Below are positions 16,075-24,645 of a stretch of DNA of 64,000 nucleotides, piece by piece. Positions within the stretch are counted from its first letter, which is position 1, and each line of letters opens with the position of its first letter. The position numbers and the translations under genes are program-made. The notes under the pieces are model-generated. The model did no database searches and was not told the DNA's origin. It worked only from the letters and a program-made list of their open reading frames with translations. Source of the DNA: Nocardioides mangrovi (GTDB lineage Bacteria; Actinomycetota; Actinomycetes; Propionibacteriales; Nocardioidaceae); contig NZ_JAIQZJ010000013.1 in the NCBI RefSeq assembly GCF_020073815.1, forward strand, positions 124,001 through 188,000. The letters run 5' to 3'.

Positions 16075-17756
16075 GTCACCCGCACCCCGAGCTGTCCGCA
16101 CCCGCCGCGCTCGTCGAGGGAGGCCTGCGCGTCACGCCGCTCGGCGGCCTCGGCGAAGTCGGCCGCAACATGACCGCCTTCGAGCACGCCGGTCGGCTGC
16201 TGCTCGTCGACTGCGGCGTCCTCTTCCCCGAGGACCACCAGCCCGGCGTCGACCTGATCCTCCCGGACTGGTCGTCGATCCGGGACCGGCTCGACACCGT
16301 CGAGGCGCTGGTGCTCACCCACGGTCACGAGGACCACATCGGGGCGACGCCGTACCTCCTCCGCGAGCGGCAGGACATCCCGCTCGTCGGCTCGGAGCTC
16401 ACCCTGGCGCTGCTCGACAGCAAGCTGCGCGAGCACCGCCTCCGCGAGACCGTCCACCACGTCGTGAAGGAGGGCGACCGGCTGCGGTTCGGGCCCTTCG
16501 AGCTGGAGTTCGTGGCGGTCAACCACTCGATCCCCGACGCGCTCGCGGTCGCGATCCGCACCGAGGCCGGGATGGTGCTCCACACCGGCGACTTCAAGAT
16601 GGACCAGCTGCCCCTCGACGGCCGGATCACCGACCTGCGCGCCTTCGCGCGGCTGGGGGAGGAGGGCGTCGACCTCTTCCTCACCGACTCCACCAACGCC
16701 GAGACCCCGGGCTTCACCCCGACCGAGAAGAGCATCACGCCGGTCATCGACCAGGTCTTCCGGGAGTCCTCGCAGCGGATCATCGTCGCCTGCTTCGCCT
16801 CCCACGTGCACCGCGTGCAGCAGGTCATCGACGCCGCCGTCGCCCACGACCGCAAGATCGCCTACGTCGGCCGCTCGATGGTCCGCAACATGGCGATCGC
16901 CCGCGACCTCGGCTACCTCCGGGTGCCGCCCGGGGTGCTGGTCGAGGCCAAGGAGCTCGCCGACCTGCCGCCCGAGCGCCAGGTACTGATCTCCACCGGG
17001 TCCCAGGGCGAGCCGATGAGCGCGCTGTCCCGGATCGCGCAGCGCAACCACAACTTCGTGCACATCGAGGAGGGCGACACCGTCCTGCTCGCCTCGAGCC
17101 TGATCCCGGGCAACGAGAACGCCGTCTACCGCGTCATCAACGGCCTGGCCCGCTGGGGCGCCCGCGTGGTCCACAAGGGCAACGCGCTCGTGCACGTCTC
17201 CGGCCATGCCAGCGCCGGCGAGCTGCTCTACTGCTACAACATCGTCAAGCCGCGCAACGTGCTGCCGGTGCACGGCGAGATCCGGCACATGCTCGCCAAC
17301 GGCGAGCTGGCCCGCGCGACCGGCGTCGAGAACGTCGTCATCGCCGAGGACGGCGTGGTCGTCGACCTGGTCGACGGGGTGGCGGAGGTCGCCGGCAAGG
17401 TCGAGTGCGGCTACGTCTTCGTCGACGGCTCCTCGGTCGGCGACGTCACCGAGTCCGACCTCAAGGACCGCCGGATCCTCGGCGAGGAGGGCTTCATCTC
17501 GATCATCGTGGTGGTCGACTCCGTCAGCGGCAAGGTCGCGGCCGGCCCGGAGATCCACGCACGCGGCAACGCCCTCGACGTCGCCGACTTCGAGGAGATC
17601 AAGCAGCCGATCATCGACGCGCTCAACCGCACGATCGCCGAGGGCAACACCGACACCTACCAGCTCCAGCAGACCGTGCGTCGCACCATCGGCCGGTGGG
17701 TCAGCAGCGCCCACCGCCGCCGTCCGATGATCGTCCCGGTGGTCATCGAGGCCTGA
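16071..17756 (+). CDS. rnj: Ribonuclease J
   Basis: Metallo-beta-lactamase/beta-CASP ribonuclease with 5'-exo and endonuclease activity in mRNA decay and rRNA maturation. 561 residues, typical for the actinobacterial single RNase J. Zinc motif LTHGHEDHIGA gives His84, His86, Asp88 and His89; GDFKMDQLPLDG and the beta-CASP SGHASAGELLYCYNIVKPRNVLPVHGE segment are present, followed by the RNase J C-terminal domain. GTG start overlaps the dapA stop. Followed by two long palindromes that probably end the dapA-rnj transcript. Confidence 0.96.
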   Translation: MSHPHPELSAPAALVEGGLRVTPLGGLGEVGRNMTAFEHAGRLLLVDCGVLFPEDHQPGVDLILPDWSSIRDRLDTVEALVLTHGHEDHIGATPYLLRERQDIPLVGSELTLALLDSKLREHRLRETVHHVVKEGDRLRFGPFELEFVAVNHSIPDALAVAIRTEAGMVLHTGDFKMDQLPLDGRITDLRAFARLGEEGVDLFLTDSTNAETPGFTPTEKSITPVIDQVFRESSQRIIVACFASHVHRVQQVIDAAVAHDRKIAYVGRSMVRNMAIARDLGYLRVPPGVLVEAKELADLPPERQVLISTGSQGEPMSALSRIAQRNHNFVHIEEGDTVLLASSLIPGNENAVYRVINGLARWGARVVHKGNALVHVSGHASAGELLYCYNIVKPRNVLPVHGEIRHMLANGELARATGVENVVIAEDGVVVDLVDGVAEVAGKVECGYVFVDGSSVGDVTESDLKDRRILGEEGFISIIVVVDSVSGKVAAGPEIHARGNALDVADFEEIKQPIIDALNRTIAEGNTDTYQLQQTVRRTIGRWVSSAHRRRPMIVPVVIEA

Positions 17757-17764
17757 CGGCTCTT

Positions 17765-17800
17765 GCGGGAGTTTCATCGGCCGGCCGATGAAACTCTCGC
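17765..17800 (+). terminator. 18-bp hairpin with TCATCGG...CCGATGA core after rnj
   Basis: A 36-nt near-perfect palindrome (one G-T pair) whose inner 28 nt, 17769-17796, are perfectly symmetric around GGCC. It starts 9 nt after the rnj stop. There is no U tract. It may act as a terminator or an mRNA 3'-end stabiliser; its TCATC...GATGA core recurs elsewhere in the window. Confidence 0.65.
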
Positions 17801-17826
17801 CGGGACGATGAAGCTTCGTCGTCCCG
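17801..17826 (+). repeat. 26-nt palindrome around AAGCTT
   Basis: CGGGACGATGAAG pairs with CTTCGTCGTCCCG through all 13 positions with one T-G pair. It directly abuts the preceding hairpin, so two cruciform-capable elements stand in tandem between rnj and ftsK. Confidence 0.65.
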
Positions 17827-17848
17827 GCGCCAGGGTTGTGCGCCGGCC

Positions 17849-17859
17849 GGTGTAACACC
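17849..17859. promoter_or_regulatory. GGTGTAACACC palindrome upstream of ftsK
   Basis: GGTGT-A-ACACC is a perfect odd palindrome about 53 bp before the ftsK -10. It has the shape of a repressor or activator half-site pair, but I cannot name a regulator. Confidence 0.3.
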
Positions 17860-17911
17860 CGCGGCCGAGACACGCACTCCTGTGATACGTGTGACTGGAG
17901 TGACCCCTGCG

Positions 17912-17917
17912 TAGGGT
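17912..17917 (+). promoter_or_regulatory. -10 of ftsK (TAGGGT), leaderless
   Basis: TAGGGT ends 7 nt before ATG 17925; there is no ribosome-binding site. Confidence 0.65.
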
Positions 17918-17924
17918 GGTGACC

Positions 17925-20594
17925 ATGGCGACCCGTACGTCTTCCCCGCCGGGGTCGCGGAGCAAGAGCACGTCCTCGTCCAGTGCCAAGTCGAGCACCA
18001 CCACGACCCGCAGCACCGGCCGGAGCACCTCGACCTCCCGATCCCGGAGTACCAGCCCCCGGCGCAAGCCTGCCTCGAGCTCCTCGCGCGGCACGACCGC
18101 CGCGAAGAAGTCGAGCGCTGCCAAGCGCAAGCCGGCGAGCCGTCAGTCGGCCAGCCGCCGGCCCGCGCCGCGCGCGGTCCGCAACGGACCGGGGCCGGTC
18201 TCCCGGTTCTTCACGCTGGTCTTCCGGGGCCTCGCCGCGGTCTGGCTCGCCATCGCCCACGGCGTCGGCGCGATCGCCCGCAGCATCGGCCACACCGCGC
18301 GCGACCTCGAGCCCGAGCACCGCCGCGACGGCATCGGCCTGTCGCTCTTCGGCCTGGCCGTGATCGTCGCCGCCGCCGTCTGGTGGCAGCTGCCGGGCTC
18401 CTTCATGGACACCTTCCGCACCATCGTGCAGGGCTCGGTCGGCAAGGTCGGCTTCGTCGTCCCGCTCGCGCTCCTCTACGTCGGCTGGCGCACGATGCGC
18501 CACCCCGACGCCAACGGCCCCGTCGGCCGCCAGGTCGTCGGCTGGGCCGCGCTGTCCTTCGGCGTCCTGGGCATCGTCCAGATCGCCGACGGCAACCCGC
18601 AGCCGGTCATGGGCGACACCACCGACCTGCGCGCCGCCGGCGGCGCCGTCGGGTACGTCGTCGCCAGCCTGCTGCTCGACCTGCTCCGCTCGGCGTACGT
18701 CGTCGTGCCGCTGCTCGCGCTGGTCGGCTTCTTCGGCGTCCTGATCATCACCGCCACCCCGCTCTACCTGGTCCCGGAGCGCCTCGCGGCGCTGCGCGAC
18801 CACCTGCTCGGTGTCGAGCCCGAGCCGGAGGAGGAGCCCGCGCCGTCGCGGAGCCGTCGCAAGAAGGCCGCCGACGACGAGATCGACCCCGAGATGGGCG
18901 ACCCGGCCTACGACAGCCCGGTCCTCGCGGACCGCGAGATGCGCAAGCGCAAGAAGCGTCTGGAGACCACCGACGACGGTCTCGACATCTTCGCCGACGC
19001 CCCGACCGAGGTCGCCGAGCCGGTCTTCGACGTCGAGGCGGACGCGGCCGCGGAGAAGGGCGACCTGGAGCCGCCCCCGCACAGCCCGCTCCCGGCCCGC
19101 GTCGAGCAGCTCGCGCTGTCCGGCGACATCGTCTACTCGCTCCCGACCAGCGACGCCCTCAAGCCGGGCTCGCCCCACAAGGCGCGCTCCAAGGCCAGCG
19201 ACGAGGTCGTCGACCGGCTGACCCAGGTGCTCGAGGAGTTCTCGATCGACGCCCAGGTCACCGGCTACACCCGCGGCCCGACGGTCACCCGCTACGAGGT
19301 CGAGCTCGGCCCGGGCGTCAAGGTCGAGAAGATCACCAACATCCAGAAGAACATCGCGTACGCCGTCGCCTCGGCGGACGTGCGGATCCTCAGCCCGATC
19401 CCCGGCAAGTCGGCGGTCGGCGTCGAGATCCCCAACCTGGACAAGGAGATCGTCTCCCTCGGCGACGTGCTCCGCTCCAACACGGCCCGCAACGACCCCC
19501 ACCCGATGATCGCCGGGCTCGGCAAGGACGTGGAGGGCGGCTTCGTGGTCGCCAACCTGGCGAAGATGCCGCACCTCCTGGTCGCCGGCGCCACCGGCTC
19601 CGGCAAGTCGAGCTTCATCAACTCGATGATCACGTCGGTGTTGATGAGGGCCACGCCCGACGAGGTCCGGATGATCATGGTCGACCCCAAGCGGGTCGAG
19701 CTGAACGCCTACGAGGGCGTCCCGCACCTGATCACCCCGATCATCACCAACCCCAAGAAGGCCGCCGAGGCGCTGGCCTGGGTCGTCCGCGAGATGGACA
19801 TGCGGTACGACGACCTCGCCAACTTCGGCTTCCGCCACATCGACGACTTCAACAAGGCCGTCCGGGCGGGCAAGGTCGAGGTGCCGCTGGGCAGCGAGCG
19901 CAAGCTCGAGCCCTACCCCTACCTCCTCGTCATCGTCGACGAGCTGGCCGACCTGATGATGGTCGCCCCGCGCGACGTCGAGGACGCGGTCGTCCGGATC
20001 ACCCAGCTGGCGCGCGCGGCGGGCATCCACCTGGTGCTGGCCACCCAGCGCCCGTCGGTCGACGTGGTCACCGGCCTGATCAAGGCCAACGTGCCCTCGC
20101 GCCTGGCGTTCGCGACCTCCAGCCTGGCCGACAGCCGGGTCATCCTCGACCAGCCGGGCGCGGAGAAGCTGGTCGGCCAGGGCGACGGGCTCTTCCTGCC
20201 GATGGGTGCCTCCAAGCCGGTGCGCGTCCAGGGCTCCTGGGTCACCGAGGCCGAGATCGCCCAGGTGGTCAAGCACTGCAAGGGCCAGCTCGAGCCGTCG
20301 TACCGCGAGGACGTCACGGCCCCGGCCAAGAGCGACCGGGTGCTCGACGACGACATCGGCGACGACATGGACCTGGTCATCCAGGCCGTCGAGCTGGTGG
20401 TCTCCACGCAGTTCGGGTCGACCTCGATGCTGCAGCGCAAACTCCGCGTCGGCTTCGCCAAGGCCGGACGCCTGATGGACATCATGGAGAGCCGCGGCGT
20501 GGTCGGGCCCAGCGAGGGGTCCAAGGCACGCGACGTCCTCCTCAAGCCCGACGAGCTCGACTCCGTGATCGCGACCCTCCAGGGGGAGATGTGA
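17925..20594 (+). CDS. ftsK: DNA translocase FtsK/SpoIIIE
   Basis: Septal ATP-driven DNA pump that clears chromosome DNA from the division site. 889 residues. The first 85 residues are Ser/Arg/Lys-rich and disordered. About four membrane helices follow (residues 95-285), then a charged linker, then the alpha/beta motor from about residue 420 with Walker A GATGSGKSS (Lys561), MVDPKRVELNAYEGVPHL, and Walker B LLVIVDELADLMMV. The last 65 residues (STQFGSTSMLQRKLRVGFAKAGRLMDIMESRGVVGPSEGSKAR) are the DNA-reading gamma winged helix. The start is set by TAGGGT. It overlaps the next gene by 4 nt (GTGA). Confidence 0.96.
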   Translation: MATRTSSPPGSRSKSTSSSSAKSSTTTTRSTGRSTSTSRSRSTSPRRKPASSSSRGTTAAKKSSAAKRKPASRQSASRRPAPRAVRNGPGPVSRFFTLVFRGLAAVWLAIAHGVGAIARSIGHTARDLEPEHRRDGIGLSLFGLAVIVAAAVWWQLPGSFMDTFRTIVQGSVGKVGFVVPLALLYVGWRTMRHPDANGPVGRQVVGWAALSFGVLGIVQIADGNPQPVMGDTTDLRAAGGAVGYVVASLLLDLLRSAYVVVPLLALVGFFGVLIITATPLYLVPERLAALRDHLLGVEPEPEEEPAPSRSRRKKAADDEIDPEMGDPAYDSPVLADREMRKRKKRLETTDDGLDIFADAPTEVAEPVFDVEADAAAEKGDLEPPPHSPLPARVEQLALSGDIVYSLPTSDALKPGSPHKARSKASDEVVDRLTQVLEEFSIDAQVTGYTRGPTVTRYEVELGPGVKVEKITNIQKNIAYAVASADVRILSPIPGKSAVGVEIPNLDKEIVSLGDVLRSNTARNDPHPMIAGLGKDVEGGFVVANLAKMPHLLVAGATGSGKSSFINSMITSVLMRATPDEVRMIMVDPKRVELNAYEGVPHLITPIITNPKKAAEALAWVVREMDMRYDDLANFGFRHIDDFNKAVRAGKVEVPLGSERKLEPYPYLLVIVDELADLMMVAPRDVEDAVVRITQLARAAGIHLVLATQRPSVDVVTGLIKANVPSRLAFATSSLADSRVILDQPGAEKLVGQGDGLFLPMGASKPVRVQGSWVTEAEIAQVVKHCKGQLEPSYREDVTAPAKSDRVLDDDIGDDMDLVIQAVELVVSTQFGSTSMLQRKLRVGFAKAGRLMDIMESRGVVGPSEGSKARDVLLKPDELDSVIATLQGEM

Positions 20595-22393
20595 GCAGCC
20601 TCAGCGCACCCGAGATCCACGAGACCGACGACGACCGCGACGGGTTCGCGCCGGAGGGCGCCGTCGAGGTGCACCGCAACGCGGCCCTCGCGGCGGGCGT
20701 CGGCATCGTCGCCGCCGGCGTCGGCATCGCCTACCTGGGTCGCGCCCTGGGCGGCGGCTCCTGGCTCGACGCCGCCGTCGCGCTGGCCATGGGCCTGCTC
20801 GCCGCGGCGTACCTCACCGCCCTCGTCGACGCGCGTACGCCGCTCCTGGTGGCCGACGCCCACGGCGTCCGGCTGCGCCTGGGGCGCACCTGGCGCGGCG
20901 TGCCGTGGCACGACATCGACTGCGTCGAGATCGAGCCGCGCCGCGGTCTCCTCCGCGACGGCCGCCTGACCCTGGTCGCCGACGACCCCGACACGCTGCT
21001 CGCCGACCTCGACGGCGCCGGCCGGCGTCAGGTCGCGCTCGCCCGACGGCTGCACGGCTCGCCGTTCGCGATCGTGCTCGGCCTCTCGACCAAGGTCACC
21101 GGCGCCGGCGACGACCTCGGCGCCGCGCTGGTCGGGCTGGCCGGCGACCCGGAGCGGGTGGCCGAGATCGTGCCGGACGACCAGTTCGAGGACGACGCCT
21201 TCGAGGACGACGCCTTCGAGGGTGACCTCTCGGACGACGTCGAGCAGTACGACGAGGTCCAGGAGCACGAGCAGCACGAGGAGCACCCGGTCCTGCCGGA
21301 CCCGCGACCGACGCTGGCCCGCGGCATCGACCGGCTCGCCGGCCTGCTCCGCCGCCCGGCTCCGGAGCAGGCCGAGGACGAGCCGGTCGCCGACGAGGTC
21401 GTCGAGCCCGAGCCGACCCCGGACCTCACTCCCGAGCCCGAGCACACCCAGCCGATCGTCGCGAGCGCGACCCCGCTCCCGCTGCGCGACCCGGTCGCCG
21501 GCACCCGCGCCGAGGTCCGCTTCGAGGGCGCCGCGGCCTTGCGCCTGGACCCGACCGACGAGGGCGAGCACACCCGCCCGCTGCTCCCGGAGGCCGCCGA
21601 GCTGCGCCCGGCGTTCGACGCCGAGGCCGAGCTGGACGAGACCTCGACCTGGCAGCCGGACTGGATCGACGAGCCGGCGGAGCCGGTCGCCGACCCGGTC
21701 GTGGGGCCGGAGCTCGCGGCCGCTCGGACCCGCCTGCACCTCACCGTGGACCAGCTCGCCGAGCGGACCCGGATCCGACCGCACGTGATCGAGTCGATCG
21801 AGGTCGACGACTTCGTGCCGTGCGGCGGCGACTTCTACGCCCGCGGGCACCTGCGCACCCTCGCGCGGGTCCTCGGCGTCGACGCGGCACCCCTGCTCGC
21901 GGTGTACGACGAGCGGTACGCCGACGCTCCCATCGACGCGCGCCGGGTCTTCGAGGCCGAGCTCGCGACCGGCCCGGACGGACCGATCCGCGGCACCCGC
22001 GGCGGCCCGAACTGGTCGATCCTGGTCGCCGCCGTGATGGCGCTCGTGCTGGCCTGGTCGATCGCCCGCCTGATCATGGACAGCCCGGTCTCGCTGGACA
22101 GCAAGCCGGTGCTCAACGGCTCCCCGTCGCAGAAGGCCGACCTCGGCCCGGCCGTCCCGCTGCTGCTCGACGCGGCCGACGGCGGCGCTCACGTGGTGGT
22201 CCGCGACGGGGCCGGCGAGGTGGTCTTCACCGGAGACCTCGCCTACGGCCAGAAGAAGTCGCTCAAGGCCACCCCTCCGGTCCAGGTGCAGTCCTCCGAC
22301 GGCGGCCTCCAGATCACCGTCGACGGGAGCAAGCGCGGCCCGATCGGCGCCCAGGGCCAGCCCGCCCAGAACACCTACGCCGCCAGCTCCTGA
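20591..22393 (+). CDS. RodZ-like HTH membrane protein with N-terminal PH-like domain
   Basis: 600 residues; GTG 20591 overlaps the ftsK stop. Layout: two membrane helices (about 32-82), a small beta-rich PH-like domain (VDARTPLLVADAHGVRLRLGRTWRGVPWHDIDCVEIE), a long acidic linker with a short DDAFE/DDAFEG direct repeat (near 200) and Pro/Glu stretches, an HTH_25/RodZ-type helix-turn-helix (about 375-445: LAAARTRLHLTVDQLAERTRIRPHVIESIE...FYARGHLRTLARVLGVD), a third membrane helix (about 475-495) and an outer beta domain resembling DUF4115. RodZ proteins link cell shape machinery to the membrane. Position directly after ftsK points to a division or envelope role; the function is inferred. Confidence 0.85.
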   Translation: MSSLSAPEIHETDDDRDGFAPEGAVEVHRNAALAAGVGIVAAGVGIAYLGRALGGGSWLDAAVALAMGLLAAAYLTALVDARTPLLVADAHGVRLRLGRTWRGVPWHDIDCVEIEPRRGLLRDGRLTLVADDPDTLLADLDGAGRRQVALARRLHGSPFAIVLGLSTKVTGAGDDLGAALVGLAGDPERVAEIVPDDQFEDDAFEDDAFEGDLSDDVEQYDEVQEHEQHEEHPVLPDPRPTLARGIDRLAGLLRRPAPEQAEDEPVADEVVEPEPTPDLTPEPEHTQPIVASATPLPLRDPVAGTRAEVRFEGAAALRLDPTDEGEHTRPLLPEAAELRPAFDAEAELDETSTWQPDWIDEPAEPVADPVVGPELAAARTRLHLTVDQLAERTRIRPHVIESIEVDDFVPCGGDFYARGHLRTLARVLGVDAAPLLAVYDERYADAPIDARRVFEAELATGPDGPIRGTRGGPNWSILVAAVMALVLAWSIARLIMDSPVSLDSKPVLNGSPSQKADLGPAVPLLLDAADGGAHVVVRDGAGEVVFTGDLAYGQKKSLKATPPVQVQSSDGGLQITVDGSKRGPIGAQGQPAQNTYAASS

Positions 22394-22448
22394 CCGCCTG
22401 GTCGCCGACTCGGCGTTTGTGGGGGTCGGTTGCGATACTCGGGGGATC

Positions 22449-23864
22449 ATGACGACCGACACCGGCAGCCCTGCAGCACCGATCTCCGGACTCTCCGTCG
22501 CGATGGTCACCCTCGGGTGCGCGCGCAACGAGGTCGACTCCGAGGAGCTGGCGGGCCGGCTCGAGGCGGGCGGCTTCCGGCTGGTGACCGACCCGGCCGA
22601 CGCCGACACCGTCGTCGTCAACACCTGCGGCTTCGTCGAGCAGGCCAAGAAGGACTCCGTCGACACCCTCCTCGAGGCCGCCGACCTCAAGTCGAGCGGC
22701 CGCACCCAGGCCGTCGTCGCCGTCGGCTGCATGGCCGAGCGCTACGGCAAGGAGCTGGCCGACTCGCTGCCCGAGGCCGACGCGGTGCTCGGCTTCGACG
22801 ACTACCCCGACATCGCCGACCGGCTGCGGTCGATCGTGGCGGGGGAGCAGCACCACGCCCACACCCCGCAGGACCGTCGGCTGCTGCTGCCCATCACCCC
22901 GGTCGAGCGGTCGCTCTCGACCACGCCGGTGCCCGGCCACGCGTCCGGGCCTGCCAGCCTGCGCCGGCGGCTCGACGCGGGCCCGACCGCCTCGCTCAAG
23001 CTCGCGAGCGGCTGCGACCGGCGCTGCACCTTCTGCGCGATCCCGTCCTTCCGGGGCTCCTTCGTCAGCCGCCGGCCGAGCGACGTCCTCCAGGAGGCCC
23101 GCTGGCTGGCCGAGCAGGGCGCCCGCGAGCTCTTCCTGGTCAGCGAGAACTCCACATCCTACGGCAAGGACCTCGGCGACCTGCGGCTGCTCGAGACCCT
23201 GCTGCCCGAGCTGGCCGCCGTCGACGGGATCGCCCGCGTCCGGGTCTCCTACCTGCAGCCGGCGGAGACCCGTCCCGGCCTGGTCGAGGCCATCGCCCGT
23301 ACGCCGGGCGTCGCGCCGTACTTCGACCTGTCCTTCCAGCACGCCTCCGCCACGGTGCTCCGGCGGATGCGCCGCTTCGGCGACCCGGAGACCTTCCTCG
23401 AGCTGCTCGAGCGGGCCCGCGCCCTGGCGCCGACCGCCGGCGCCCGCAGCAACGTCATCGTCGGCTTCCCCGGCGAGACCGAGGAGGAGCTCGAGACCCT
23501 CTGCGACTTCCTGGTCGCCGCCCGCCTCGACGTCACGGGCGTCTTCGGCTACTCCGACGAGGACGGCACCGAGGCCGCGACGTACGACGGCAAGCTCGAC
23601 GAGGACGAGATCCGCGCTCGTGTCGACCACGTGACGGGGCTGGTCGAGGAGCTGACCGCGCAGCGGGCCGCCGACCGGATCGGCGAGGAGGTCGAGGTGC
23701 TGGTCGAGAGCACGGACGACGGCGTCGAAGGTCGGTCCGCGCACCAGGGCCCGGAGGTCGACGGCTCGACGTACCTCGTCGACGGCGACGCGCAGGTCGG
23801 CGACCTCGTCCGTGCGGTGGTCGTCGATTCCGAGGGCGCCGACCTCTACGCTCGGGCCCTGTGA
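22449..23864 (+). CDS. rimO: Ribosomal protein S12 methylthiotransferase
   Basis: Radical-SAM enzyme that methylthiolates an aspartate of ribosomal protein S12. 471 residues. The N-terminal UPF0004 domain binds a [4Fe-4S] cluster through Cys24, Cys60 and Cys94. The radical-SAM triad is Cys189, Cys193, Cys196 in CDRRCTFCAIP. A C-terminal TRAM domain follows (EEVEVLVES...GSTYLVDGDAQVGDLVRAVV). RimO is preferred over MiaB because of the FRGSFVSRRP and GYSDEDGTEAA features and its place next to pgsA. ATG 22449 is preceded by GGGGGAT and by a GATACT hexamer, so its 5' end is unclear. It overlaps pgsA by one base (TGATG). Confidence 0.92.
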   Translation: MTTDTGSPAAPISGLSVAMVTLGCARNEVDSEELAGRLEAGGFRLVTDPADADTVVVNTCGFVEQAKKDSVDTLLEAADLKSSGRTQAVVAVGCMAERYGKELADSLPEADAVLGFDDYPDIADRLRSIVAGEQHHAHTPQDRRLLLPITPVERSLSTTPVPGHASGPASLRRRLDAGPTASLKLASGCDRRCTFCAIPSFRGSFVSRRPSDVLQEARWLAEQGARELFLVSENSTSYGKDLGDLRLLETLLPELAAVDGIARVRVSYLQPAETRPGLVEAIARTPGVAPYFDLSFQHASATVLRRMRRFGDPETFLELLERARALAPTAGARSNVIVGFPGETEEELETLCDFLVAARLDVTGVFGYSDEDGTEAATYDGKLDEDEIRARVDHVTGLVEELTAQRAADRIGEEVEVLVESTDDGVEGRSAHQGPEVDGSTYLVDGDAQVGDLVRAVVVDSEGADLYARAL

Positions 23865-24475
23865 TGGCAGAGGTCGAGGCAAAGACGAGCAACTGGAACG
23901 TCCCCAACGCGCTCACCACGCTGCGGATCGTCCTGGTGCCCTTCTTCGGCTGGGCGCTGCTGGTCGACGGCGGCGAGTCGATCGCGTGGCGGTGCGTCGC
24001 GTGGCTGATCTTCGGGGTCGCGATGATCACCGACAAGATCGACGGCGACCTGGCCCGCAAGCACAACCTGATCACCGACTTCGGCAAGATCGCCGACCCG
24101 ATCGCCGACAAGGCGATGACCGGCATGGCCTTCATCGGCCTCTCGATCGTGGGCGACATCTGGTGGTGGGTCACCATCGTGGTGCTGCTGCGCGAGTGGA
24201 GCGTGACGCTGCTGCGGCTCTCGGTCCTCCGGAAGGTCGTCATCGCGGCCGCCGACATCGGGAAGCTCAAGACCACGTTCCAGGCGGTCGCGCTCGGCGC
24301 CCTGTGCCTCCCGCTGCGCGACGACGACCTGCCCGACTGGCTCGACGTGCCGGGCGAGGTCTTCTTCTACGTCGCGCAGGTCTGCCTCGCGATCGCCGTC
24401 GCCCTGACCCTCTGGTCGGGCTACGAGTTCTTCCGCGATGTGTGGAAGCAGCGGGCAACCCTGCGCAAGGCCTAA
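23864..24475 (+). CDS. pgsA: CDP-diacylglycerol phosphatidyltransferase (PgsA-type)
   Basis: Membrane enzyme of phospholipid synthesis, probably CDP-diacylglycerol-glycerol-3-phosphate phosphatidyltransferase. 203 residues with four or more hydrophobic helices. The CDP-alcohol phosphatidyltransferase signature D-x2-DG-x2-AR-x8-G-x3-D-x3-D is complete (Asp57, Asp60, Gly61, Ala64, Arg65, Gly74, Asp78, Asp82). The rimO-pgsA-cinA-clgR order is an actinobacterial backbone; here it is interrupted after pgsA by three genes for secreted or carbohydrate-active enzymes. Confidence 0.92.
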   Translation: MAEVEAKTSNWNVPNALTTLRIVLVPFFGWALLVDGGESIAWRCVAWLIFGVAMITDKIDGDLARKHNLITDFGKIADPIADKAMTGMAFIGLSIVGDIWWWVTIVVLLREWSVTLLRLSVLRKVVIAAADIGKLKTTFQAVALGALCLPLRDDDLPDWLDVPGEVFFYVAQVCLAIAVALTLWSGYEFFRDVWKQRATLRKA

Positions 24476-24476
24476 C

Positions 24477-24494
24477 CGCTCGCTTTGGCGAGTG
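24477..24494 (+). terminator. Short hairpin after pgsA
   Basis: CGCTCGC (24477-24483) and GCGAGTG (24488-24494) form a 7-bp stem (one G-T pair) with loop TTTG, two nt after the pgsA stop, followed by TTGCCCTT. Confidence 0.45.
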
Positions 24495-24558
24495 TTGCCC
24501 TTGCGCCGAGGGCGGCCGACAGGCGTCCGTCCGCCGATCACGGCATCGTGCCGGAATC

Positions 24559-24578
24559 GTTGCTTTCCGTTCACCGTG
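24559..24578 (+). promoter_or_regulatory. Possible PHO box before the 5'-nucleotidase gene
   Basis: GTTGCTTTCC followed directly by GTTCACCGTG. The second unit carries GTTCACC, the core of the actinobacterial PhoP direct-repeat box; the first keeps only GTT and a pyrimidine run. It lies about 70 bp before GTG 24646, a workable distance for an activator. The target (secreted 5'-nucleotidase) fits a phosphate regulon. Confidence 0.45.
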
Positions 24579-24645
24579 AGGCTGGATTTCCTGCGAAGCC
24601 CTGGGGTTAGGTAGCGACCTAGTCCACTCGGTGAAAGGGATGTTC

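Noticed and set aside
15933..20276. A 1447-codon minus-strand frame
   Set aside because: Antisense to dapA/rnj/ftsK; composition is Val/Asp/Gly/Arg shadow coding with no domain.
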